In this document: positions 11,184 through 19,380 of the stretch, in pieces
Layout: each line of letters starts with the position of its first letter
Numbering within the stretch: position 1 is the stretch's first letter
From: Micromonospora coerulea
GTDB taxonomy: Bacteria; Actinomycetota; Actinomycetes; Mycobacteriales; Micromonosporaceae
Length of the DNA: 64,000 bases
Assembly (NCBI RefSeq): GCF_016598485.1
Contig: NZ_JAEMUW010000003.1
Span: 62,001-126,000 of the forward strand
Direction: 5' to 3'
The notes under the pieces: generated by a model
Databases searched by the model: none
The model's input: only the letters and a program-made list of their open reading frames with translations
What the model was told of the DNA's origin: nothing
Position numbers and translations under genes: made by a program

Positions 11184-11986
11184 TGGGGCACCGTCGCGGA
11201 CCGGAGGGCGGTCGAGTCCTCGAACGCCGGCACGGTCACCGTGGACACGGTCTCTGAGTAGCCGAGCTGGTAATGGTCGACGGCATCCCTGAACAACCGG
11301 ACTCCCTCGGACGCGGCGAGGGCCTGCTGGAGGGCAGCGGGATCGCCGATCGCTACGATCTTGAACGGAGGGGAGTACACCCGGCCGTGCAGCAGCAGGG
11401 TGTTACCGACGCAGCGTACCGCGCTGGTGCTGAGCACGCGGACATTCATGATTGACATGGCCTCGGCGCCGCCGGCCCAGAGGGCGTTCACGACCGCCTG
11501 GACGTCGCCCTGGTGCACCACCAGGTAGTCGTTGCTGACGCCCTTGGGCAGGACCTGGTCGGCCCGCCGGGCGGCGTCGTTCAGCTCGACGGTGACGCCG
11601 GTGCCGGTGAGCGCGGTGAAACCGGCGGCCTGCCGGCTGGCGGCGGCCCGGTCCCGCTGGGCCTTGATCGGGCCGTCGGTGTCGGCCAGGGCGGCGGTCT
11701 GGCTCTCCACCTCGGCGCGGAGCCGAGCGGCGCGCTGCTCGCTCGTCTCGACCTGCTCGCGCCGGTCCTCGATCAGCTGGGTCAGCTGAGGCCGGCGGTC
11801 CTCCCGCAGCGGGGTACCGCCGGCGGTGGTGGCCGTGGTGGTGAAGAGCAGTCCCGCCGCGGCGGCGATCAACGGCACCCCGATCGACCAGCCCGGTCGG
11901 CGCTGACGTGCGCGCCGCGGCAGCAGGCCGGCGACGGCCCGCCGGAGGACCTTCTGCCAGGAGGCGGCGCCGGACGTGTACTCCAC
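11180..11986 (-). CDS. DUF881 family membrane protein
   Basis: A 268-residue DUF881 protein with an N-terminal membrane helix, a coiled-coil-like stretch rich in Arg, Glu and Gln (about residues 65-115), and the conserved domain containing [30 protein letters not shown] and FKIVAIGD. The biochemical role is unknown; the gene keeps company with crgA and the kinase cluster across Actinobacteria, which suggests cell-envelope work. The start chosen is GTG at 11986 because AGGGAA sits about 8 bases upstream on that strand. An ATG 25 codons earlier lacks a comparable site. The stop overlaps the sortase start. Confidence 0.85.
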   Translation of the reverse strand: MEYTSGAASWQKVLRRAVAGLLPRRARQRRPGWSIGVPLIAAAAGLLFTTTATTAGGTPLREDRRPQLTQLIEDRREQVETSEQRAARLRAEVESQTAALADTDGPIKAQRDRAAASRQAAGFTALTGTGVTVELNDAARRADQVLPKGVSNDYLVVHQGDVQAVVNALWAGGAEAMSIMNVRVLSTSAVRCVGNTLLLHGRVYSPPFKIVAIGDPAALQQALAASEGVRLFRDAVDHYQLGYSETVSTVTVPAFEDSTALRSATVPQ

Positions 11987-12213
11987 CGGGCGTTCCCTTC
12001 CCGTCGTCTCGTGCCGGCCCGCGAGGGGGTGGACCGGGCTGCTCGACCCGAAAAGTCCCACTTTTCGGTCACTCCGTGCACCGGCGTGACCCCATTCGTG
12101 GCCGGGACGGTCCGTCGGGACTACGCTAGCTGTCGAACATTATTGGCCATGGACCGTCGCCCCCGCGCCCGGTTGTCAGGCCGGACGAGGTCGTCACCCC
12201 TCTGGAGAGCGTC

Positions 12214-12477
12214 GTGCCCAAGTCTCAGGTCCGCAAGAAGAAGGTGTACACCCCGCCGACGGACGTGCGTCCGACGGCGACGGCGGCGACGCGCAAGCCT
12301 AGCCCGGTCTGGCTGCCCGTCACCGCTGTCGCGCTGATCGTCGCCGGGATCGGCTGGCTGGTCGTTTACTACCTTTCCGAGCAGGCCTATCCGGTCATGT
12401 CGTGGGGTTACTGGAACCTCGCGGTCGGTTTCGGCGCGATGGTCGCCTCGCTCATCCTGCTCTCCCGCTGGCGCTGA
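12214..12477 (+). CDS. crgA: Cell division protein CrgA
   Basis: An 87-residue CrgA orthologue with the basic N terminus PKSQVRKKKVY, two membrane helices (about residues 30-52 and 62-84) and the conserved SWGYWNLAVGFG block between them. CrgA helps assemble and restrain the FtsZ/FtsI/FtsQ complex in actinobacteria. The start is GTG at 12214. It is transcribed away from the DUF881 gene across a 227-base divergent gap, and is followed by a clear hairpin terminator. Confidence 0.95.
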   Translation: MPKSQVRKKKVYTPPTDVRPTATAATRKPSPVWLPVTAVALIVAGIGWLVVYYLSEQAYPVMSWGYWNLAVGFGAMVASLILLSRWR

Positions 12478-12490
12478 CCCGGTCGACGTC

Positions 12491-12520
12491 CGGCCCGGTC
12501 CCCGTTCGGGGTCCGGGCCG
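12491..12520 (+). terminator. Rho-independent-type hairpin after crgA
   Basis: Two arms of 13 bases (CGGCCCGG plus CCCC against GGGG plus CCGGGCCG), with one mismatch and a GTTC loop. It starts 13 bases after the crgA stop. There is no U tract, which is normal in high-GC actinobacteria. Confidence 0.75.
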
Positions 12521-12831
12521 TTGGCCTGTCGTACGCCGGCTGGCCAGCCAGCGCCCCGCCGTGGCGGCGGATGTTCGTCACGCCGCGCCGCCCCTGTCCG
12601 GCGGATCGAGCCGGGTCCCCCTAAGGTGTCCGCAGGGCGGCGTGGCCGGATGCGAGATGACTCACGTTACTGCTGGGTAACCTTGCGCGTAGGCTGCACT
12701 GCATGACCGAGCGGAGCGAGGTCATCGGCCGGTCGGGTCGGGGCAGCGGGAGCGGCGCAACGCCACCCGCGCCGTGAGCCGTACCCGGTCGCCGAGCCGC
12801 TCGACAGGCAGCAGACCGGGAGGCCAACTCG
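12521..12831 (+). promoter_or_regulatory. Gene-free 5' region of the Fe-S reductase gene with a short inverted repeat
   Basis: No gene is seen in these 311 bases. An inverted repeat GTTAC-N6-GTAAC lies at 12666-12681. A possible promoter overlaps it (TTACTG at 12667, 17-base spacer, TAGGCT at 12690-12695), so the repeat could be an operator for a repressor. The promoter match is only moderate. Confidence 0.3.
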
Positions 12832-15030
12832 ATGGGCAGCGTCCAGATCGTCGCCACGATCCTCGCGGCCGCCATCACCGCCGTGGCGGTGGGGCTTGCG
12901 GTACGCGCGGTCATGAAGATGGTGGCAGTCATCCGGCTGGGGCAACCGGCGCCGGAGCGGTTCACCGACAAGGGCGCCCGCGCGAAGACCATGCTGGTCG
13001 AGACCGCCGGGCACACCCGCATGCTGAAGTGGAGCGTGGTCGGCGCCGCGCACTGGTTCGTGATGGTCGCGTTCGTCGTGCTGTCGCTGCTGGTGCTCGA
13101 GGCGTACTTCGAGGTGGTCACGCCCGGCGGCGGCCTGCCGATCATCGGGCACTGGATGATCTTCGGCCTGGCCACCGAGATCATCGGCGTGCTGGGCTTC
13201 GCCGGCATCGTGGTGCTGATGGCGATCCGGCTGCGCAACCGGCCCACCCGGCCGGGCGGCCGGTCCCGGTTCACCGGCTCGACCATGTGGCAGGGCTACT
13301 TCGTCGAGTGGGTCGTGCTGCTGGTCCTGATCTTCGGCTTCCTGATCCGCGGCTTCAAGGTCGCCACGGACCAGTTCGAGTACCCGGTCTGGGCCACCCC
13401 GATCAGCCACGCGATCGGCAACGCGCTCCCGGGCTGGGAGGCCGGCGTCAGCGTCGCCGCCCTCATCAAGATCGTCATCTCGATGACCTGGCTCATCGTG
13501 ATCTCGCTGAACGTCACCATGGGTGTCGCCTGGCACCGCTTCCTGGCGTTCTTCAACATCTTCTTCAAGCGCGAGCCGGCCAAGCCCGCCGGCTCCGGCC
13601 TCGGTGCCCTGCGGCCGATGATGAGCGACGGCAAGCCGCTCGACTTCGAGGAGGCCGACCCCGAGAAGGACCAGTTCGGCGTCGCCCAGGTCGAGCAGTT
13701 TTCCTGGAAGGGCCTGCTGGACTTCAGCACCTGCACCGAGTGCGGTCGCTGCCAGTCGCAGTGCCCGGCCTGGAACACCGGCAAGCCGCTGTCGCCGAAG
13801 CTGCTGGTGCTGAGCCTGCGCGACCACGCGTACGCCAAGGCGCCGTACCTGCTGGCCGGCGGCGGCAAGGACCTGACCGGCGAGGAGAAGGCCACCGCCG
13901 CGCAGCTCGCCCACGTCGACGTGCTGGCCCTCGCCGAGGCCGAGAAGCCGCTGATCGGCACCGCCGAGGAGGGCGGAGTCATCGACCCGGACGTGCTCTG
14001 GTCCTGCACCACCTGCGGTGCCTGCGTCGAGCAGTGCCCGGTCGACATCGAGCACGTCGACCACATCGTCGACATGCGTCGCTACCAGGTGCTGATCGAG
14101 TCGAGCTTCCCGTCCGAGGCCGGCGTCATGCTCCGCAACCTGGAGAACAAGGGCAACCCGTGGGGCGCCCCGCAGAACACCCGCGAGGACTGGACCAAGG
14201 GCCTCGACTTCGAGGTGCCGCGGGTCGGCGAGGTCGACGACTTCGAGTACCTGTTCTGGGTCGGCTGCGCCGGCGCGTTCGAGGACCGGGCGAAGAAGAC
14301 CACCCGGGCGGTCGCCACGCTGCTCAACGAGGCGGGCGTGAAGTTCGCGATCCTGGGTGAGGGCGAGACCTGCTCGGGCGACCCGGCCCGCCGGATCGGC
14401 AACGAGTTCGTCTTCCAGATGCTCGCCCAGCAGAACGTCGAGACCCTGAACGAGGCGTTCGAGGGCCGGGAGAAGGCCAAGCGCAAGATCGTCGCGACCT
14501 GCCCGCACTGCTTCAACACGCTGGGCAACGAGTACGGCCAGCTCGGCGGCGAGTTCGAGGTGGTCCACCACACCCAGCTCCTGGCCCACCTGGTCAGCAC
14601 CGGCAAGCTCACCCCGGTGCAGCCGGTCGACGGCGGCGTGACCTACCACGACCCGTGCTACCTGGGCCGGCACAACCGGGTCTTCGCCGCTCCCCGCGAG
14701 GTCCTCGGGGACGCCATCGCCGGCGAGCTCACCGAGATGCCGCGCAACAGCGAGCGCTCCTTCTGCTGCGGCGCCGGCGGCGCGCGGATGTGGATGGAGG
14801 AGAAAATCGGCAAGCGGATCAACGTGGACCGGGTCGAGGAGGCCATGGCCACCGGGGCGAAGACGGTCGCCGTCGGCTGCCCGTTCTGCTCGACGATGCT
14901 CAACGACGGGGTCAACGGCAAGGGCGCCGGCGAGCAGGTCGAGGTCATCGACGTGGCCAGCGTGCTGCTCCGCTCCGTCAAGCCGGAGACGGCGCCGGGC
15001 GAGCAGCAGGCCACGCCGGTCGCCGGCTGA
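12832..15030 (+). CDS. Membrane-bound iron-sulfur reductase, heterodisulfide-reductase-like
   Basis: A 732-residue protein resembling mycobacterial Rv0338c. The N-terminal third has about five membrane helices in a nitrate-reductase-gamma-like layout. Two 4Fe-4S motifs follow: CTECGRCQSQCP from Cys301 and CTTCGACVEQCP from Cys392. The C-terminal half has two cysteine-rich CCG-type domains (GETCSGDPARR, CPHCFNTLGNEYG, HDPCYLGRHN, FCCGAGGARMW, GCPFCSTMLNDG). It probably passes electrons between a cytoplasmic donor and the quinone pool; the substrate is not known. In mycobacteria the relative is essential. It stands alone, and a strong terminator follows. Confidence 0.88.
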   Translation: MGSVQIVATILAAAITAVAVGLAVRAVMKMVAVIRLGQPAPERFTDKGARAKTMLVETAGHTRMLKWSVVGAAHWFVMVAFVVLSLLVLEAYFEVVTPGGGLPIIGHWMIFGLATEIIGVLGFAGIVVLMAIRLRNRPTRPGGRSRFTGSTMWQGYFVEWVVLLVLIFGFLIRGFKVATDQFEYPVWATPISHAIGNALPGWEAGVSVAALIKIVISMTWLIVISLNVTMGVAWHRFLAFFNIFFKREPAKPAGSGLGALRPMMSDGKPLDFEEADPEKDQFGVAQVEQFSWKGLLDFSTCTECGRCQSQCPAWNTGKPLSPKLLVLSLRDHAYAKAPYLLAGGGKDLTGEEKATAAQLAHVDVLALAEAEKPLIGTAEEGGVIDPDVLWSCTTCGACVEQCPVDIEHVDHIVDMRRYQVLIESSFPSEAGVMLRNLENKGNPWGAPQNTREDWTKGLDFEVPRVGEVDDFEYLFWVGCAGAFEDRAKKTTRAVATLLNEAGVKFAILGEGETCSGDPARRIGNEFVFQMLAQQNVETLNEAFEGREKAKRKIVATCPHCFNTLGNEYGQLGGEFEVVHHTQLLAHLVSTGKLTPVQPVDGGVTYHDPCYLGRHNRVFAAPREVLGDAIAGELTEMPRNSERSFCCGAGGARMWMEEKIGKRINVDRVEEAMATGAKTVAVGCPFCSTMLNDGVNGKGAGEQVEVIDVASVLLRSVKPETAPGEQQATPVAG

Positions 15031-15057
15031 GGTCGTACCCCCGCGACAGCGCACGCC

Positions 15058-15094
15058 CGACGGCGGCGGCACCCACCGGGTGCCGCCGCCGTCG
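15058..15094 (+). terminator. Terminator hairpin after the Fe-S reductase gene
   Basis: A perfect inverted repeat with 17-base arms (from CGACGGCGGCGGCACCC) and a 3-base loop, beginning 28 bases after the stop codon. Confidence 0.85.
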
Positions 15095-15178
15095 TTGTGG
15101 CGCGCGGGCGACCCCGGCCTCCCGGGCGCGAAGTCGTGCCCCGGGCCGGCGCGTGCAAGAATCCCCGCCATCGACGGT

Positions 15179-16504
15179 TTGTTGCTCGGCACGCTGTTGC
15201 CCCTGGTCGGCTTCGTGCTGCTGACCGCCGGCAACGCGTTCTTCGTGGTGGCCGAGTTCGCCCTGGTCACCGTCGACCGGGCGGAGATCGACCGGCGGGC
15301 CGCCGCCGGCGACGCCCGGGCCGTCACCGTGCGCACGGCGCTGCGGGAGCTCTCCTTCCAGCTCTCCGGCGCGCAGCTCGGCATCACCATCACCGCGCTG
15401 CTCACCGGCTACCTGGCCGAACCGGCGCTGGCCCGGCTCTTCGCCCCGCTGCTGCGGCCGGTCGGCGGCGCCGAGCGGTTCGGCCCGGTGCTGGCCCTGG
15501 CGCTGGCCACGCTGATCTCGATGCTCTTCGGCGAGCTGGTGCCGAAGAACCTGGCGCTGGCCCGGCCGATGCCGACCGCGTTGGCCACCGCCGCGCCGAT
15601 GCGCAATTTCGCCCGGGCGCTCGGCTGGCTGATCCGGGGACTGAACAACTCCGCGAACCGGCTGGTCCGCCAGTTCGGCGTGGAGCCGCAGGAGGAGCTG
15701 GCCAGCGCCCGGTCGCCGGAGGAGCTGGGGCTGCTCGCGGCGATCTCCGCCCGGGCCGGGGCGCTGCCGCCGGACACCGCGATGCTGCTGCGCCGCACCA
15801 TCCGCTTCGGCGACAAGCGGGCCGCCGAGGCGATGACCCCCCGGGTCGACGTGATCGCGTTGCGGGCCAGCGCCACGGTCGCCGAGCTGCTGAGCCTGTC
15901 CCAGCAGACCGGGCGGACCCGGTTCCCGATCTTCGAGGAGACCCTGGACCTGGTCACCGGGGTGGCCGGGGTGCCGGACGCGCTGGGCGTGCCGCTGGCC
16001 CGCCGGGCGTCCACCACCGTCGCCGCGGTGGCCCGCGAACCGGTGTACGTCCCGGAGAGCCTGGACCTCGACGGCGTCCTCGCCGCGCTGAAGGACGCCG
16101 GCGCCGACCTGGCCATCGTGGTGGACGAGTATGGCGGCACCGACGGCGTGGTGACCGTGGAGGACCTGGTCGAGGAGCTGGTCGGGGAGATCGCCGACGA
16201 GTTCGACCCGGACGCGGTGGCCGACCTCGGGCCGGTCGAGCTGACCGTGCCGGGCGGGGAGCGGGCCGTCCTGCTGGACGGTGTGCTGCGCGAGGACGAG
16301 CTGGCCGAGCAGACCGGCTTCCGGCTGCCCGAGGGGCCGTACGAGACCCTGGCGGGCTTCCTGATGGCCCGGCTGGGGCACATCCCGGTGCCGGGCGAGA
16401 AGGTCGAGGAGAGCGGGTACGAGTTCACCGTGGTCGAGGTCGAGCGGCACCGGATCGAGCAGGTCCGGGTGGTCCGCCCGGAGGAACCGGACGACGATGA
16501 CTGA
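15179..16504 (+). CDS. CNNM/CBS-domain membrane protein (HlyC/CorC family)
   Basis: About 441 residues: an N-terminal CNNM membrane domain with three to four helices (signatures GNAFFVVAEFALVTVDR and LFGELVPKNLALARP), a tandem CBS pair (starting near AMTPRVDVIALRA, ending near VVDEYGGTDGVVTVEDL) and a C-terminal CorC/HlyC domain. Relatives are linked to magnesium or cobalt efflux. No ATG or GTG with a good ribosome site fits the N terminus. TTG at 15179 (or 15182) is the best guess; an open frame continues upstream to 15080 without family similarity. The last 8 bases overlap the next gene, a paralogue. Confidence 0.85.
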   Translation: MLLGTLLPLVGFVLLTAGNAFFVVAEFALVTVDRAEIDRRAAAGDARAVTVRTALRELSFQLSGAQLGITITALLTGYLAEPALARLFAPLLRPVGGAERFGPVLALALATLISMLFGELVPKNLALARPMPTALATAAPMRNFARALGWLIRGLNNSANRLVRQFGVEPQEELASARSPEELGLLAAISARAGALPPDTAMLLRRTIRFGDKRAAEAMTPRVDVIALRASATVAELLSLSQQTGRTRFPIFEETLDLVTGVAGVPDALGVPLARRASTTVAAVAREPVYVPESLDLDGVLAALKDAGADLAIVVDEYGGTDGVVTVEDLVEELVGEIADEFDPDAVADLGPVELTVPGGERAVLLDGVLREDELAEQTGFRLPEGPYETLAGFLMARLGHIPVPGEKVEESGYEFTVVEVERHRIEQVRVVRPEEPDDDD

Positions 16505-17501
16505 GCTGCTGCTCGCCGTGGTGCTGCTGCTCGGCAACGCCTTCTTCGTGGGCAGCGAGTTCGCGCTGATCGCGTCCCGTCGTACCGTGATCGAGCCGCT
16601 CGCCGCCAGCTCGAAGCGGGCCCGGTGGGCGCTGTCCGCGATGAACCAGATCCCGCTGATGATCGCGGGGGCGCAGCTCGGTATCACGATCTGCTCGCTG
16701 GGGCTGGGCGCGATCGCGGAGCCGGCGCTGGCGCACCTGCTGGAGTCGCCGTTCGAGGCGCTCGGGCTGCCCGTCGGCGTGGTGCACCCGGTGGCGTTCG
16801 TGATCGCGCTCGGCGTGGTGGTCTTCCTGCACACCGTGGTCGGCGAGATGGTGCCGAAGAACATCACGCTGGCCGGGCCGGAGCCGTCGGCGCTCTGGCT
16901 GGGGCCGGCGATGCTGGCGTTCTGCCTGGCCACCAAGCCGCTGCTGCTGGCGATGAAGTGGTCGGCCCGGCAGGTGCTGCGGCTGTGGCGGGTCGAGGCG
17001 ACCGACGCGGTGAAGACGGTGTTCACGGCGGAGGAGCTGGCCGGGTTGGTCTCCCAGGCGCGTACCGAGGGGCTGCTGGACGCGGAGGAGCACGCCCGGA
17101 TCACCGGCGCGCTGGCGTTGCACAGCCGGACGGCGGCGGACGCGCTGCAACCGTGGTCGACGGTGACCACGGTGGCCGAGGACGTGTCACCGGCGTCGCT
17201 GGAGGTGCTGGCCACCGGCACCGGCCGGTCCCGGTTCCCGGTGGTCCAGCGATCCACCCGCCGGGTGCTCGGTTTCGTGCACGTCAAGGACGTGCTCGGG
17301 TACGCCGGCGCGAGCCGTCGCGCCCCGGTGCCGGCGGAGATCTACCGGCCGCTGGCCGTGGTGCCGCCGGACCGTACGCTGGCCGACCTGCTGCTGTCGA
17401 TGCGGCGCGAGCGGCGGCACATGGTGCTGGTGAGCGACGGCCGCCGACCGCTCGGTGTGGTGACACTCGATGACGTATTGACTGCCATCGTTGGCAAGTG
17501 A
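16497..17501 (+). CDS. Second CNNM/CBS-domain membrane protein
   Basis: A 334-residue paralogue of the upstream gene with the CNNM block (GNAFFVGSEFALIASRR, GAQLGITICSLGLGAIAEPA, VVGEMVPKNITLAGP) and a CBS pair, but no C-terminal CorC/HlyC domain. The CBS region keeps GVVTLDDVLTAIVGK at the end. The ATG at 16497 lies 8 bases inside the upstream gene, so the two are translationally coupled and may form a heteromeric transporter. This two-gene arrangement is common in actinobacteria. Confidence 0.88.
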   Translation: MTELLLAVVLLLGNAFFVGSEFALIASRRTVIEPLAASSKRARWALSAMNQIPLMIAGAQLGITICSLGLGAIAEPALAHLLESPFEALGLPVGVVHPVAFVIALGVVVFLHTVVGEMVPKNITLAGPEPSALWLGPAMLAFCLATKPLLLAMKWSARQVLRLWRVEATDAVKTVFTAEELAGLVSQARTEGLLDAEEHARITGALALHSRTAADALQPWSTVTTVAEDVSPASLEVLATGTGRSRFPVVQRSTRRVLGFVHVKDVLGYAGASRRAPVPAEIYRPLAVVPPDRTLADLLLSMRRERRHMVLVSDGRRPLGVVTLDDVLTAIVGK

Positions 17502-17591
17502 ATGAATACCCTTGGTGTGCAAGCGGTCGCGCAGAAGTAATTGAACAAAAGGCCGCCTTGATATCACCCGGGGGCTTCCCTAATGTGGGGC

Positions 17592-17651
17592 ACCGACCGC
17601 TGTGGGTCGTCTGCCTCGATCTTCCCCCTCGCGAGGCGCCCGGCGGTCGGT
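17592..17651 (+). promoter_or_regulatory. Structured 5' leader hairpin directly upstream of the first NlpC/P60 gene
   Basis: A 9-bp outer stem pairs ACCGACCGC (17592-17600) with GCGGTCGGT (17643-17651). Inside it GCCTCG can pair with CGAGGC. The outer stem ends 3 bases before the AAAAGGAG ribosome site, so pairing could affect translation. It does not match the c-di-AMP riboswitch seen before the paralogue, and I do not recognise a known RNA family. It could instead be a terminator for the upstream pair. Confidence 0.4.
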
Positions 17652-17671
17652 TGCAAAAGGAGTCGGTGCCG

Positions 17672-18682
17672 GTGGCAACCATGCCCCCTCATCGTCACGC
17701 CCCGAGTCGGCCGTCCGTCCGACCGGTCGGCGCGCGCCGGGTCGTACACCGCCTGCTCACCCTGGTCGCGGCCGTCGCCGTCGGCGCCGGGCTGGTCGCC
17801 GCGCCCGCGCACGCGGCCCCGTCGGTGGACGAGATCGAGGCGCAGATCGACAAGCAGTGGGAGCGGTTGGAGCCCACGATCGAGGGCTACAACAAGATTC
17901 GCGCCCAGCTGAAGGTCAACCAGAAGAAGTCGGCGGCCCTGCAGAAGAAGATGGCGCCGCTGGAGTTGCAGTCGGCACTGGCCATGAACCGGGTCGGCGA
18001 CCTGGCCGCCCGTTACTACATGGAGGGCCCGTCGCAGGAGATCAGCGCCCTGCTGGTCAGCGCCAAGCCGGGCACCCTCGCCGAGCAGCTCACCGTCCTC
18101 GACCGGCTGGCCGCGCAGGAGCGCAAGCAGGTCGCCGGGGTGCTTGCCATCCGCGACCGGTACAACCGCGAGAAGCAGAAGCTGGACGCGTTGATCGCCA
18201 CCCAGCTCAAGCAGCGCGACGAGATGGCGGCGAAGAAGAAGCAGATCGACGCCGAGATCAAGCGGCTCACCGCCTCGCTGCCGAAGACCACGGTGAAGGT
18301 GGCGGGTTGCCCCACCATCAACGGTGTGGTCAGCAGCGCCGCGCAGACCGCCATCCGGGTCGCCTGCCAGCAGGTCGGCGACCCGTACGTCTGGGGTGCC
18401 ACCGGGCCGAACTCCTTCGACTGCTCCGGCCTTACCCAGTACGCCTACAAGGCGGCGGGCATCTACCTGACCCACTTCACCGGCGCCCAGTGGAACGAGG
18501 GCCGGTCGGTCTCGCGGTCCGAGGCGCGCCCCGGTGATCTGGTCTTCTTCTTCAGCGACCTGCACCACATGGGCCTCTACCTCGGCAACGGCCTGATGGT
18601 GCACGCGCCGCGGACCGGCAAGCCGGTCCAGGTGACACCGATCAGCTACATGCCGTTGGCCGGCTTCCGCCGGGTCACCTGA
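17672..18682 (+). CDS. Secreted NlpC/P60 peptidoglycan hydrolase with coiled-coil
   Basis: A 336-residue secreted endopeptidase that cleaves wall peptides. A signal peptide (LLTLVAAVAVGAGLVAAPAHA) is followed by a long coiled-coil (about residues 50-200), then the NlpC/P60 domain with the catalytic Cys in FDCSGLTQYAY and His in LHHMGLYLGN. The start chosen is GTG at 17672, 9 bases after AAAAGGAG. The paralogue at 19381 starts with the same GTGGCA-CCATGCC pattern, which supports the choice. It is about 55-60 percent alike to that paralogue by eye. The coiled-coil is RipA/RpfB-partner-like and may regulate the hydrolase. Confidence 0.92.
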   Translation: MATMPPHRHAPSRPSVRPVGARRVVHRLLTLVAAVAVGAGLVAAPAHAAPSVDEIEAQIDKQWERLEPTIEGYNKIRAQLKVNQKKSAALQKKMAPLELQSALAMNRVGDLAARYYMEGPSQEISALLVSAKPGTLAEQLTVLDRLAAQERKQVAGVLAIRDRYNREKQKLDALIATQLKQRDEMAAKKKQIDAEIKRLTASLPKTTVKVAGCPTINGVVSSAAQTAIRVACQQVGDPYVWGATGPNSFDCSGLTQYAYKAAGIYLTHFTGAQWNEGRSVSRSEARPGDLVFFFSDLHHMGLYLGNGLMVHAPRTGKPVQVTPISYMPLAGFRRVT

Positions 18683-18700
18683 GCCGACCCGTGACGACGT

Positions 18701-18733
18701 GAAGGCCCCCGGTCGAGTCGACCGGGGGCCTTC
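18701..18733 (+). terminator. Terminator after the first NlpC/P60 gene
   Basis: A perfect inverted repeat, GAAGGCCCCCGGTCGA against its complement, centred on a single G. It starts 18 bases after the stop codon. Confidence 0.85.
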
Positions 18734-18748
18734 GTCGTGCGGTGCGGC

Positions 18749-19057
18749 GTACACCGGGATGGTGGCCTTGCCCGGCCCGGGGGTCACCACGAAGCCCTCG
18801 GCCCACTTCGCCGTGGGCGCCGAGGCCGGGTTGAAGAACCACGCCTGCTGGCCGAGGTACCAGATCGCGGTCCAGTCGCCCTGGACGTCGGCGAGGGCGT
18901 ACGTCTGGCCGGCCGAGGCGCGGGCGCCGTGGTCGGAGACGTACATCGTGTCCGGCGTGCCGTTGGGTCGCAGGCCACGGTCGTTGACCAGCGGGGCGTC
19001 CGGGCTGGGCGCGGTGCGCAGGATGACCGACGAGGAGCCGCGCAGCGGGCACGGCAC
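18749..19057 (-). pseudogene. Remnant of an amidase-like secreted protein (C-terminal domain only)
   Basis: About 100 codons on the minus strand read as a real protein piece (for example RTAPSPDAPLVNDRG, YVSDHGARASAGQTYA, DWTAIWYLGQQAWFFNP, GFVVTPGPGKATIPVY). From memory of Micromonospora proteins, this pattern belongs to the C-terminal region of N-acetylmuramoyl-L-alanine amidases. The catalytic part is absent, and the similarity stops at about 18749 just before the neighbouring terminator. The frame stays open further, but only as antisense of the NlpC gene. I read it as a leftover of a deleted gene. Family naming is from recall only. Confidence 0.55.
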
Positions 19058-19155
19058 AGCGAATACTTACGAGATTATGATGTTGGATGAAAGTAATCTT
19101 CAGGCGCTTCCGGCCCGTTCCCGGACGCGGATACGGAGTGTCACGGCGTCGCGGG

Positions 19156-19185
19156 TTGCGGATCGATAACGGCCATCTCTACTCT
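19156..19185 (+). promoter_or_regulatory. Candidate promoter of the second NlpC/P60 transcript
   Basis: TTGCGG (19156-19161) and TACTCT (19180-19185) are 18 bases apart and lie about 50 bases before the riboswitch fold. This is a fair match to actinobacterial vegetative promoters. Confidence 0.35.
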
Positions 19186-19235
19186 GGTCAATCGTCGACC
19201 GGTGAGTTCACCGTCCAACCCGGGTGGTGACGGTC

Positions 19236-19353
19236 GGACACTGCCGAGTCGCCTCCGGGCGAGCCGGGGACCCAGGTATCTGGGGTGAATCCGCAGTACT
19301 GCGGTAGGGCGGCTCCCTTCCCGTCCGAACCCGTCAGCTAACCCGGTAGGCGG
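19236..19353 (+). ncRNA. c-di-AMP riboswitch (ydaO/yuaA type)
   Basis: The leader contains the ordered blocks of the ydaO motif: GCCGAGTCGCC, GAGCCGGGGACCCAGG, GGGGTGAATCC, GGTAGGGCGGC, and CCGTCAGCTAACCCGGTAGG, with closing stem partners at both ends (CTGCCG and GGCGGTCAG). In actinobacteria this class sits before wall-hydrolase genes and turns expression down when c-di-AMP is high. The next gene is an NlpC/P60 hydrolase, as expected. The fold ends about 10 bases before the AAGGAG ribosome site, so control could act on translation or transcript elongation. Confidence 0.9.
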
Positions 19354-19380
19354 TCAGCGAAGAAGGAGAACAGAAGCCCG

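Noticed and set aside
12774..14360. A 528-codon plus-strand frame in the Fe-S reductase gene
   Set aside because: It is a shadow with Arg/Gly/Ala-rich composition; the frame from 12832 has membrane helices and two 4Fe-4S motifs.
17564..18748. Continuation of the amidase-like minus-strand frame
   Set aside because: Beyond 18749 it is only antisense of the NlpC/P60 gene; similarity and protein-like composition stop at the terminator.
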